Made by a program: the position numbers and the translations under genes. The notes beneath the pieces were generated by a model. The model did not search any database. It saw only the letters and a program-made list of their open reading frames with translations, and was not told the DNA's origin. Source: Tubulanus polymorphus (Eukaryota; Nemertea; Palaeonemertea; Tubulaniformes; Tubulanidae). From it: DNA of 64,000 nt. The DNA lies in the NCBI RefSeq assembly GCF_964204645.1, contig NC_134032.1:12270275-12334274 (forward strand). Direction: 5' to 3'. Below are positions 15,201-27,200 of the stretch, in pieces. Position 1 is the stretch's first letter. Each line of letters starts with the position of its first letter.

Positions 15201-18200
15201 AGTTTTTTTGTTAAGGAGCGTTACGTTTTTCTTTTCTTTGTTTAACTACTATACCTTATGGAGCAGGTCTTGATCATTTAATGTTTGGGAACTAGAGGAC
15301 ATTGTATCAATCCCCGAATCTTTTATTTGGGGTTCAGACCAGCCACAGTCATCCTCCATGCTTTCACCTTCACCTTGTCCGAAACGAACAATTTTCTTGT
15401 TGCGGGCGTCGGACAAAGTATCCGTCAACGCGCCCTGTTTATGCGACGACGCATTGTTAGCACTTTCTAGTTCTCCTAGAAAACAAGAAAAAAATAAAAA
15501 TGTGACTCGCGCAGAAGAGAGAGAGAGAGCGACGAGCGAGAGGGAGAGCACGCCTAGAGAGAGAGAGGGTAGAAACGCCTGCACACACGCCATGGGAAGT
15601 AAAAGAAATAAAGAAATAAAATCGTTCCGACAAATTGTGAAAAACGATACCTAAAACGTGAAGGATGTCGTCTGCCCGTTTCTGACATCCGTAGGTTGCA
15701 AGGGAATGTTGCGACTTTGGAAAGGCGCAACAAGCCGAATAAATAGACCAATGAAAAAGCCCAAATCCGCTTGTCCGATCAAAAATTTGGGAGAACGACA
15801 GTAAAAAGGAATATGGCACAGAGCGCCACCTACTGGCCGAGACATCTTTCACGTCCAAAGTGCGCATAAACAGCATACAATGATTTTTACATACAGATAG
15901 AAACTGGAGTCCAAGTTTTACGGGATTGAAGCTACATTTCATCTCGAGCATCGAGAGTTGGTATCACGATAAAATCAGACTGGATTCTAACCCGAAGATT
16001 ACAAGGTTAAAGCTAAAACGCGTCTCTAAAACCAGGGCACGGGCATTACTACAATTTCAAACTGTCCCGACTGATTTTCGACTGCGACGCAGTTCCAAGA
16101 TATTATGTAGCTGCGCGATTCCTTAAAAATTGGACTCCGTTTAGAATGAATACATATGATATAAATATATATATATATATAAATATTAATATATATCAAT
16201 GGTTAATCAGTATGCCCGTTTGTGTATTTCTTCTCACCGCTAGGAATTTTTTAATTTTCGCCGCGAGCATTTCGTCTTTTTTCCATGACTCTTCTTCGTA
16301 GTTACGATTATTGGGATAGGGCTCTACGCAAAAAACAGCTTCAGTCAACCACACTGCGAACATCATCGAACATCAATAAAATATCATCACGAGATATATA
16401 CAGAAGAAGAGAAAGAGAGAGAACCAGCGTCACTGATCAAGTCGAATATTACAACGACACCGAACAGCCGAACCTCGTTTTAACGGACGACTCATCGGGG
16501 TTATCGTATGGAATGTAGGATTTCGTCTTAATGTTAAGACAATGAGGACTCTATTATGTTCAACTGTGGCGAGTGAGGATCCACCAGGTGCGCTAGCGTG
16601 CAGTAGGATGTCAACTACTGTGGTACTAGATCCCACTTGTGGCAAGTGAAGATCACTAGATGTCGCTAGCGTGCAGTAGGATGTCAACTACTGCGGCAAT
16701 TGAGGATTCCACTCGTGGCAAGTGAGAATCCACCAGGTGCGCTAGTGTACAGTAGGACATCACCTACTGCGGCAATAGAGGATTCTACTTGTGGCAGGCA
16801 AGGGAGTGTCCACTAGGTGCGCTAGTGTGCATTCCCACAACAACTCCAGATTTCATCTCTGATTCATGTTATGTCTATCCATAATTTCTTAATTTCCATG
16901 AATGGTAAAGAAAAATTTTGCTAATCGTGCCCTTAAGACACAAATCTAGGTTCATCAAGGATGTGATGTTCCTATGTGGGAAGCTAGAAATCAAGAAAAA
17001 AAGTTGAAAATGAACTAGATTTTGACCTTGTCATATTTATAAGCACGCCATCTAGCAAGGTAGCTGGTGGCATAGAGTCCTCATTTACTAATTTCACACT
17101 GGGTGAACTATCGCTTGTAACAAATAGATTTTCTTGTCTCGTGGAGTTCGTTAAAACGAGGTTCTGCTGTAGTATGAACACTAATTACCGCCAATACCAC
17201 CGCGATTGCCGAGGAGGTCGTCAATGCTGATATCACCTTGGCAACATCCAGGTACAACAATCGCAACCAGTGCGGTAACTAGGTACCGGAAGGTAAACAC
17301 CTGGGTTACCATGGATACCCATGCATATGGATAGGACATCGTCAGCATCAAAATTACCATGTGTAACTGTGTACCAGTTGGTTGCATAGTTACCTGGGTG
17401 GAAACCATGGAGAAAAAGGGAAAAATGGAGGGAGGTAATTACAATGCAGATAACCGATGCTGCGGGTTCACCATGGTTACCAAGATCGTTACTGGATAGA
17501 TTACCATGGCAATTGTAGCCATTGGTAACGAGATACTAAGTATTACAAATACCATTATAGTTACGATCGACTAGGATGGTCATCATGGTGGCCCCATAGT
17601 TACCAGGATGTTACCATGGACACTCAGGTAACAATGCTTAAGCGCGACTGGTCATATTTTCTCAGCGGATATTCGATTTGAATAAGTATCAGATTATTAT
17701 TGCAAGGGCAAATTCATCTTGCTCAGTTCTAACAGGACTGCCAACCTCCACTATCAGTAACAAGTCGAACATATCTTTGCGATGTAAAAGAAAATGTTCA
17801 ATCAGTTTCCCAGGACTGCCAACCTCTGATAAATAAGGGACATTTTTTCAGAAACATTTCATTAAAATATGAATGATAATGTTCAAACTAATCAGTAATC
17901 ATCGTTAAGACCGTCGGTAAGAGATTTCACATTTCCCATTTCCGTACACATTTAACAAATCAAATCGGTATCTCTTGGGACAAAATAGTGAAAATCAGGA
18001 AAAGCTTCTAGCGGAACCCTGAAAGTCTACAAACAGCTTCCGGATTAATGAAGAAATCCCACACTTCAAATTTAAAATTATACGATCAAATTTATTATCA
18101 TGAAACCACCTGATGATGGCTGTTAGTCAACAGCCGAAAAACCCCGTGTTCATTGTTATTGTGGTTTCATGATAATAAATTTGATCGCATGATTTTAAAT

Positions 18201-21200
18201 TCGAAGTGTGGGATTTCTTCATTTATCTACAGTATACACGGATTATAGTGTGTTATTTTGAAAGGAAAATTCAGATTTCAACAGTCGGAATATTCGATGA
18301 CAGAAATATGACCAGTCGTCACACGTGGTGACTGACACTCGCACGGATATCACATCAACGACCAGTGTTTTCTAATTAACAGTTTAAACACAACTTAATT
18401 CGAGGAAACAACATTCGCCATGGATCAGAGATAGTGAGATATAATACAGCCAGAGAAGAGACATAAGCGAAGAGATAATTCACTGAAACATAAACATCGA
18501 AATTAGCCCGGACCCGGTTCCATAGTTCCATAGTTCTTCCGGTGGGAATTTGCCTCTCAGTTTAGATATTTGTAAACAACCTCATCAAGCGCCAACCGTG
18601 GAACTGGCTCCGGAGTATTTAATTTGATTTTTTTTTCATCCCTGACGCACACTTTTTAATCGTCTTTTCGAAATAATATTCCGTACGCGAATTCGATCAG
18701 AAATCGAAGCGAAGGAATTCCGCGCGGGATAAGTACCGAGTTGTTCGTTCCCGTTCGTAGAATTTCGCGAACGTGTCAGTGAATTCCAACAAAGAGTGCG
18801 TTCAGCGATGAAAGGGTTAACAGCCGCAGGGATGAAGATAGCCTCCTGGGTGCGGTTTCGTGAAAAAGTTTAAGCTTAAATCGGTTGAGTTTGCTCTGTT
18901 TTTTCCTCATTGACAATGCGAAGTAGCGAGTAGCGATGAAACAAAATATATCAGTCAAACTTGATTCAAGAAACTCAACCCTGGACTCGGTTCCATTGCT
19001 AAGTAATCAGAAATCTAAAATGAACTGTTTTTGAATTTAATGAATTTTTGCTTTGAGTTTTCGCTCATTACGGTCAGTTCCACAGATCGTTGCTCTCATT
19101 TTATCAAGCGATCAAAAAAGGTACTAATTTTTCACTGAAAGTAGAATCAAATCTAACTCATAACAATGGAACTGAGTCCAGCAAATCGTTTATCATATAA
19201 TTACACATACTGGTTGAATTTTCATTAGGTATTTATTTGGTGTATCAAGCCAGGCCATTGGGGTTAAAGTTAAAACTGGTCTATAAGCCAGTCACTGCAG
19301 TCAAAACTGACTCATGATTCTGCGATATTATTAGGCCAGGCTATAGGGAAGTTACTGAATTGGAGATTTACGATACAAAAATCTAAACAAAATACACATA
19401 TTCACACATAAAATATCAAATAATACAAAAAGTTCAGAATTTTGAAACCTTTGAGATAAGGCTTAAGAAGTTGCTACCTTGTTTCTCCTTTCTGCTGAGT
19501 TTTAAAGTTGACCCGGTCATCCACCTATCTCCGCTGTACATTATAACCTTTTTTCAAAATCACGATCAATCTAGCCACAACAGACCCGGCAGCTATCGAA
19601 ATCGCCTGATTACAAATTCTATTGAGGTTTACAAAAGTGACCCAACTCATGCGGAGAAACAAGGTATCATTCTATTTTAGCCGAAAAATAATTATTCGGG
19701 CGTGAAATTTTTGGTTGTCATAGATTAAAAAGACTGCGATTGATTTTAGGGTCACCGAGGGGGCAGGAGGGGTCCTTATATAATAACGATTTTTATTTCG
19801 TCTGATATTATTCAAACAAGGCGTCGAATTAATTTCAGGTCGGCCATGTGCTCGCGATTAATGCACGCAGAAATTCATAAAGCAGCAGCAGCATCATCGT
19901 CGACGACGACCAAGGGTTTTAGATGCTGCCGTACCTAACCGTCGCTATGGCAACGAGCAACATCGCGATGCATATATACACGGCGGCGCGCAGCGTAGAA
20001 CGGAGTCTCCGCGCGACGCGAATATAACCGTTTTTCAGAGTATAGAGGTTAATCAGTGAATGGGTGGGTACTACTGGCGCGCGACGACGCACGCCGACGC
20101 CGCGAGAGGGTTAACGCCGGTCCTCCGATACGCGTACGCGCGGCTAATGCGTAAACAAACAACGCCGCGCGCCGGTTACCGTAGCAATGTAAGTGTTAGT
20201 AAATAATAGCGAGTAATATTAGTAAAGAATTCGTATTTCCGGTTCGCGGCCAATGATACCCCCACTCGCGTCCTCACAACAACGCCGATGGTCTCTCAAT
20301 GTCAGGTTTCTATTCATACCGGTATCGCGCGCGTACTAATACACGCCTCTATAACCCCTCTCGTGTGACAATGCTAACAGGAAATATCTACGCTTAATAT
20401 TTTATGGATATTTACTCCCCCCGTTCTGTTCTAAACCTCGCCCGTCCCCCCTCCCTCCCTCCTATCTGATGCGCGGTGATCCTACTGAAAATACCTCTAC
20501 TCTACATCTCCCTGATGCGCGACAAACCATTCGTGGAAAATATCTATATTTTCACATTGTCACTACCTATCTGTAAGATTCTATCAGGGGTGGCCACTTG
20601 GATTTGACTTGCTCTTCCCCCGACTATTCCCTGGCATGCACGTTATTTTCCCTGACTTGGTCTGTTAAAGAATCCAATCATTTAACACAGTCAAATACGC
20701 AAGACATAGACGGAAACTGCTTGATGTTACGCGTGATCTAGCAACCTCAACAAATTTCCATGACTTTTCCCTGATCTTTAGCTGTTTTTAACACAATTCC
20801 CTGATTAGCCCAGACTTTTTTTAAGAAAAGAAAATTCCCCGGTTTTTCCCTGATTTCCAGGTAGGTGGCCACCCTGTCCCATCATAAGCTTGCCTCTTCT
20901 GGATCCCCATGTCAGCCGGTCGGCCATATTTCAATCCCGTATTTGCACAAACTATTCATAGATATATTTCATATCGTGTTATGATGCTGAATACCGGTTG
21001 TTATTGGGAACCGATGACGAAATAAACCCTCGCCGAATAACATCGAATCTCTGAATGGAAACTATAGACGCGCGCGCGCGCGGACGTAATCTCGATACTT
21101 TTATCGTTTTCGCGTAAAAAAACGAACAGACTTTTCTGACTAATTTTTATATTGATTGTCGCATTTTCAAGCTACGCGTTATCAAGGGAAAGAACCATGG

Positions 21201-24200
21201 AATTTTTCGTTCCATTCTCGCATTGCTGTGCGGGAGAGGGTCTTGATCTATCGGGGGAAGGAACCTTGAAGTTCGTTATAGGTAGATCTCGTGTTTCCTG
21301 GTAGGAAGTCTGTTAATGTCACGTATCGGAGGGGGAAGGTCCTTGAAATTATGTTCAGTTTACTTCTCGCATTGCTGTGGAGAGGGCCTCGAAATTATAC
21401 TATAGTCTATCGCTTCATACTTCTGTGGGGGAAAGGGGAGTTTTGAATCGTAAGGGGTGTTGAAACTATTTTTAGTACGGCTTTGATTAACAGTGGGGTC
21501 GAAATCCACTTTTTCTTCTATCCGTAAAACCATTTCGTAGATTATTTCAAACAATCGCCGCGCGTTAAAGGGGTAGGTTTATGGGCCCGGGGGGGGGGGG
21601 GGGGGGGAGATCGGGGCAAAAATTTATCCAATAAAAAAACCAAAATGAAACTTTTCTTTCGAAACTAAAAACGAAACGCACGACGAATGTGACAAACGAA
21701 TTTGAATTAATCTCCTCCTACCTTTCTCGCTGACGCTTTCGCTCTCGATTTCCGGTTCCTCGCCGCAGCTGGAGCACTCCGGAGTCGAGCGTATCTCGTC
21801 GTCGGAGCTGCTCAACGATCGTTGTCGTTGTTTTTTGCCTTTTTTGTGTTTATGCGGTTTTGGCGGCGGCGGCCGCGGGCAGTCCGACGGATCGGAGCTC
21901 AGCGAGTCGTTACGCAACATGCTTTCGACTTTTTGCCGGTTGCGCTTCGACGTTTTGTTCGCCGCCGAACTCGGGTCGAGGTGCTGCATTTGGATGTTGT
22001 TCGGGCCGCACGATTCCGCGGTGTTGTTCACCACGACGACAGTCCGATCTAACTCGCGCTCATAACTATTATTATCCACGACGACTAGGTCTTTATTCGC
22101 CGTCGAATGATTGTGTCCGCGGTCGCCGTTGCGATCGCTGCCGCCGCCGCCGCGGTCGCTGCGACCCGACCCGACGCGGCTCAACTCGCGACGCTCTGCG
22201 CTCGGAGGACGCGTCGACGACGACGGCTCTCCTCCGGCGCCGCGGATTCTACGATCGTTGGAGGAGTATCCGCGGTCGCTGTGGTGCGACGAGTGTTCGC
22301 TCATGCGGTCGACGTCGTGCGGACTGCCGCGTCGACGTCGGTCCATCTGGTCGTCGTAGTTACGTCGCTCGGGTGACTCACGGAATTCTCCGGCGCCTCC
22401 TCCGCGTTGTTGTTGTTGCTGTTGTTGTTGTTGGTAGTGGTCATGATCGCGGATGTCCTGTTCGCGTAGATCTCGCTGGGTCGACGAGTGATCGACGAGG
22501 TCCCGGGCGTCGCGACCCTCGCGGTACCGATCTCTATCGCTAGAGGTCTCTCGTCTGCGATCCAAAGGTTCCCTAAATAAATAAATAACATTGAAATCAT
22601 TTTGTGGGTTCACATTAACTGTATAGCTGTGGTTCTTCCCAGTGACAACTACAAGTTATCATAGTTGGCAATAGAGCCTTTACATATAGTCAGCCATTAT
22701 TCAAATTGACAATTGAGCGTTGAGAATGAAGCTGAGTTTGTTCACATTGCCAACTAATATTTCTGTGTGCCTAAGAATCAATTAGAAAAACTACCTATAA
22801 TATAACTCGTAGTGGCAATAACGGCAGAACAGGCACAATGAGATAACTCATAGTGACAATGATGGCAGAACCAGAACTAAGACATAACTTAGTAGTTGGC
22901 AGCTATAGTGCTTCTGAGGTGTAGAATGGAAATTGTTTTGCAGATATTTCTTAATATTTGGCGAGGAAGGAGGTTTTTTCTAGCGTTGTGAGGGATTCAA
23001 AGGAATCATTTTCGAAGGTTCTTCCTTATTCAGTAAACTGAGGGCAAATTTTATAGACTGACATTACCTATAACCCGAGGGGCTAACCCAATCCATTATC
23101 GATTGAGTTAGTCCTAGGGTTAAAGTTAATACCAGTCTATAAAACCGGCCCAGTTTTTTTTAGAAACCATATTAAAAATGGCCGATACAAACCTTGTTCG
23201 ATCTCTCGATGGTTCTCTATATCTGTCACCAGGTGGCTCTCTATTCCGTCGTTCACGCGACGACCCGCGTAACCGATCATCGCGCGAGTCGCCAGGCGGC
23301 GCGGCCCGACGATGCGACGGCGTTTCGTTCAAACGATCGTCGTCGCGGTAACGATCGTGGCTGCGCGAGCGCTCGGCTCCGTCGCGCGGACTCGTCTGCC
23401 CGCGCTCCGACTGATCCGAGCGTCCTCTATCTCTATTATCGCGTTCATGTCCGGCCGATCCGATACGCTCGCGTCCGCCGGTAGGCTGCGCGCGTTCACC
23501 TCCGGCACCGCCGCCGCTGCTGCTACCTCCGCCCTTCTGACCTACATCGGTCATCGAATACTGTCGCTTTAATTCTTTACCTAATAAACTACCGGTCCGT
23601 TGTATCGGCTGCTGGTTCGTACGGCCGCCACCGCCGTCGGATTTCGATTGTATATTCTCTTTCTCCGAGGAACTTTGTCCCGAGTCATGCGTCGTCGATT
23701 CATTACGGGAACGACGATCGAGATTCGATGGCACAGTTTCCGACCGTCCCGGAGGTTTACCGCTGCCGCCTCCCTGCTGCTGGAGTACGAGTAATTGTTG
23801 CTGTTGTTGTTGTTCGACGTCGACGTCGAGCGCCACCGGTTTCGCCATGCCGCCGTGGTACCATTGTCCCGTTTTGGCGAGTATTTCCTGCTTTTTGCGA
23901 CACACGTTACAAGCCCAGACGGTCTGAAAAATAACAATCGAAAAAGCGATCCCGCGTTATAGGTCTCATCTGTGAAGTTGAAGAATGGGGTACGGGTAGT
24001 CTTGAAGTGCCGCCCCTCTCCATTGGTGCAGAGGGAGTCATCTCATTCAAAAAATAGGTAGAGATCGGGGCTTTCATAGAATAGATTATGACCATCAGAA
24101 TGGAGGACGAGGGTTACCACTCCCTCTCTCAATCAATGTCCCATTCGTCTACCTCTCAACTAAGTGAGGGGAAGTTACCTAAGTTCAAGGTGAGAGGATC

Positions 24201-27200
24201 ATCTCTCAAAGCAGTGCAGGGGTCAATTCAACTCCTTCAGTCAGGAAGCTCTATCTTTCTCACTGCAGAGGGAAGGCAGGGGTGGATACAGAGGATGTTC
24301 CACCAGGAATCAGGGCCGCACCCCTCCATGGCCAAAGGTAACATTTTTACCATAAACATTTACATCCCTATCTGCGGTATAGTGCAGACGGGACTACCTC
24401 AAATTTTTGTAGTTAACACCAAACATGAGACTCATTTCACATCAAACATAGTAATTCAATTGAAAATTATTCTGATTTAGAGATTTATTTTGATATTTTC
24501 AGGGAATAGTCAAGTCGCAATGAAGACTCTGTAGCGCACGCCAGTTTCGCGACTCAAATCAGCTTCAGATGCAGGAAAATCGTATCTCAAAACTTCTAGT
24601 TTTCAAGTCGCAAAATCTTGGATCCGCCCGCGAAGGGTCATCTTAGAGGTCGCCGCGATCTCCCTTTTTCAGAACTATTTCCAGAGAGCGACGTCGATGG
24701 CGTTATATTCGAGGTGATGATTCGACGCGATGAATTTACCATCGTCGTCATCTGCCCGCGGACGAACGAACGAACGAACGAACGAACGATTCTATGGAAG
24801 AATATACTCCCACATGCATATAGCGAGGCAGTTACCATGACAACCAGTAGAGCACACAGTACCGAGACAGAAGCCAGCCATCCACACACTCCCTTATAAT
24901 ACTGACACCACGATCTTGCTCGCTGACTGCTGGAACCTCGTTTAAATATATATATATATACATATATAATATATATATATACATAAATATTTATATATAA
25001 ATATAGATATATATCTTGTATTTAATTCGGGGTGTCTCAATTAGTCAGCAGCAGCAGACGGACAGACTAGTGTGGAATTGTGGTGCAGGGTACGGTCTCG
25101 GAGAAGTCCCTGGTATGATCTATGATCCTCGGCTATCTATCTCCTGTTCGAACAGGATCCTGAATAGACACCGACGTTCCACGGAAAGACTGGAAGAGCG
25201 GAGAGAGGAAAAAGAGTTGCGAGATATACAGGGACTATAGGGAAGGGAAGGGGGAATAATGGGTAGATCGATGGAAAGATGATTTAGAGCGAGGGAGTGA
25301 GATGGAAAAAAGGGAGAATGTATAGGGAATAGTTAGGAGAGGGTAGGGTGGAAGGAGCAGAGGTGGAGAGGGAACACGACAGGAGAGGGAGAGCAATTTG
25401 AGTTAAGAGTAGTGAATGTAATATCCTCACTGGATGAGGAGAAAAAGAGGGCGGTGGTTGAGGGAGAGAGTGGTATATAAGAGTCCAATGTTTTGCTACA
25501 TCAAGAGCGTAACAGGGAAGGGAAAACAGCACCATACGCAGTGATCGCCTGGCCCCGTTACTTTCTATATACCAAGTAAGGAGTGTCCGAATTCCCGAGA
25601 AATCTTAGGAGAAAGTGTCAAAAATTAGATTTGATCTAGGACAGAGATATCGGAGAAAAGGGGAGGTTTCACAGATTTTTTCAAGCAGACTCCGCAATTG
25701 TTTTTTTTTTAAAGGGTTGTTTTTATGCTTTCCTCATTTGTGGAAAAATATCATATCATCAGAAAGATTGTTTCCACGGTCTTCACAGTAATACATACAA
25801 TTTGATATTCGGTGAAAAGGGACGCGAGATACTGCGAAAAAGGGTTGGACAAAATTCCTAAATAGGGGTGATTTCCATGAGTCTGGGAAAAAGCATGTCC
25901 TACTATCTTACTGACAAAGTGAAGGGCCCCGAGAGTGATCAAAAGAGAGAGAGAGGAGAGCAGTGTTCTACCCAGTGATCGAAAGAGAAGAGAGAAAGGA
26001 GAGTAGAGTGAGAGTAGCGCGCAGTGTAATCTCACCGATCAGTGTTGATGACGTCAGTGAAACTATTCTAATATTAGCCGGTTACTGATCAATCAATGAA
26101 TGTATCAGTACAGCGGTGGTCGCCACGACGACCGAGAACGCATTGATGGATTCAAACGATGGTAACCGATGACGACGACGTCGACGACGACCCTGTCGTG
26201 ACATTGACGGATTATAACTAGGTCAAACGAATCCTGAACGACCACGGATAAATCATTTTTAATCATTTGAAGTTTTAAGCAATGATGTGAAAAGGTGTTT
26301 GAAATCAGTCGGAAGCCTGTTTTCCTATCACGGACACCCTGCTAAGGTGTTACCATAATCTTTAATGGTTTAGAACGATACAACAATAGTTCCAGGGGCC
26401 AGTTGCATAGTCTCATGGCTTAGACCTAAGATCAGCCTAAGACCAACTTCGTTCTATAGCCAATCTAACAACTTGAGACCAGTCTTAAGATTTAAGACCA
26501 ATTATGGACTTAAGTCACAACTGTGCAACTGGCCCCTGAGGATCTAGAAGTCCTACCACTCGAGAATGTTCTATGAAGTTGCCATATTCATAAATAATCT
26601 GTTTCCCGAGTCGGGTGTAAGAACGATTTCACGCTTGCACCATTCTCGAGTCCGCGAGATCAACAGTCCATCACTCCTCACAATGATCACCCAACGATTT
26701 CATTCATTTAATTCATTCATTCACCGAATTATTTACTTCATTTCTAATTCATTCACTTCAAACATCAATTCTACTTTGTCTAACATTAAAATATAATTCA
26801 TGCTCTGACACAATTTTCATTCTCGTTGAAGAAAAAAAATGAACCACGATTGTGAATTTTTTTCTTTCGGCCTTTTTCGAAAATTATGACAATTTCGATA
26901 TATTTTTTGCTCATGCTTACGAAGTTTTCATACGGTCAAATCTAGAAAAATAGAATCATGTGCAAGTGCGCGCGTGGGGCGGGGCCGAGGTTTTCAACCT
27001 CCAATTTTGATTCTCATTGATTTTTTATTCTTATTTGATTCTTATTGAATTTTGATAATTGTTGTGAAAAATTAAATTGTGTAACATAAAAATTTGTAAG
27101 CCAAAATTTGATTATACTTTGTGCGAAGTTTTTCCTAAACTACCCGACAAACTGTGTTGGACCCCGATATTTCTAAAATCTACGTTTACACAGCAATCGA

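Larger units (their letters stand above)
12805..15254 (-). other. RIM intron 5, repeats only
   Basis: 2.45 kb with the tandem unit at 12985-13345, a CT-rich stretch at 13630-13760 and the 77-bp array at 14035-14310. From about 14570 to 15250 the sequence is richer in CG and has several short open frames, but none is recognised. Confidence 0.6.
15476..21721 (-). other. RIM intron 4, repeats only
   Basis: 6.2 kb. Contains purine-rich (GA)n at 15508-15565, an AT microsatellite near 16160-16195, the second 77-bp array, GGTTACC-rich DNA, the hammerhead-like palindrome and foldback elements. A CG-rich block lies at about 19850-20200. No other gene recognised. Confidence 0.6.

Noticed and set aside
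15457-15951. Minus-strand frame of 164 codons upstream of RIM exon 5
   Set aside because: Mostly (GA)n-derived and intronic; only the last part, after the acceptor at 15476, belongs to RIM exon 5 and in another frame.
21860-22543. Plus-strand frame of 227 codons
   Set aside because: It lies exactly opposite RIM exon 4, whose CG-rich Arg codons leave several antisense frames open; composition only.
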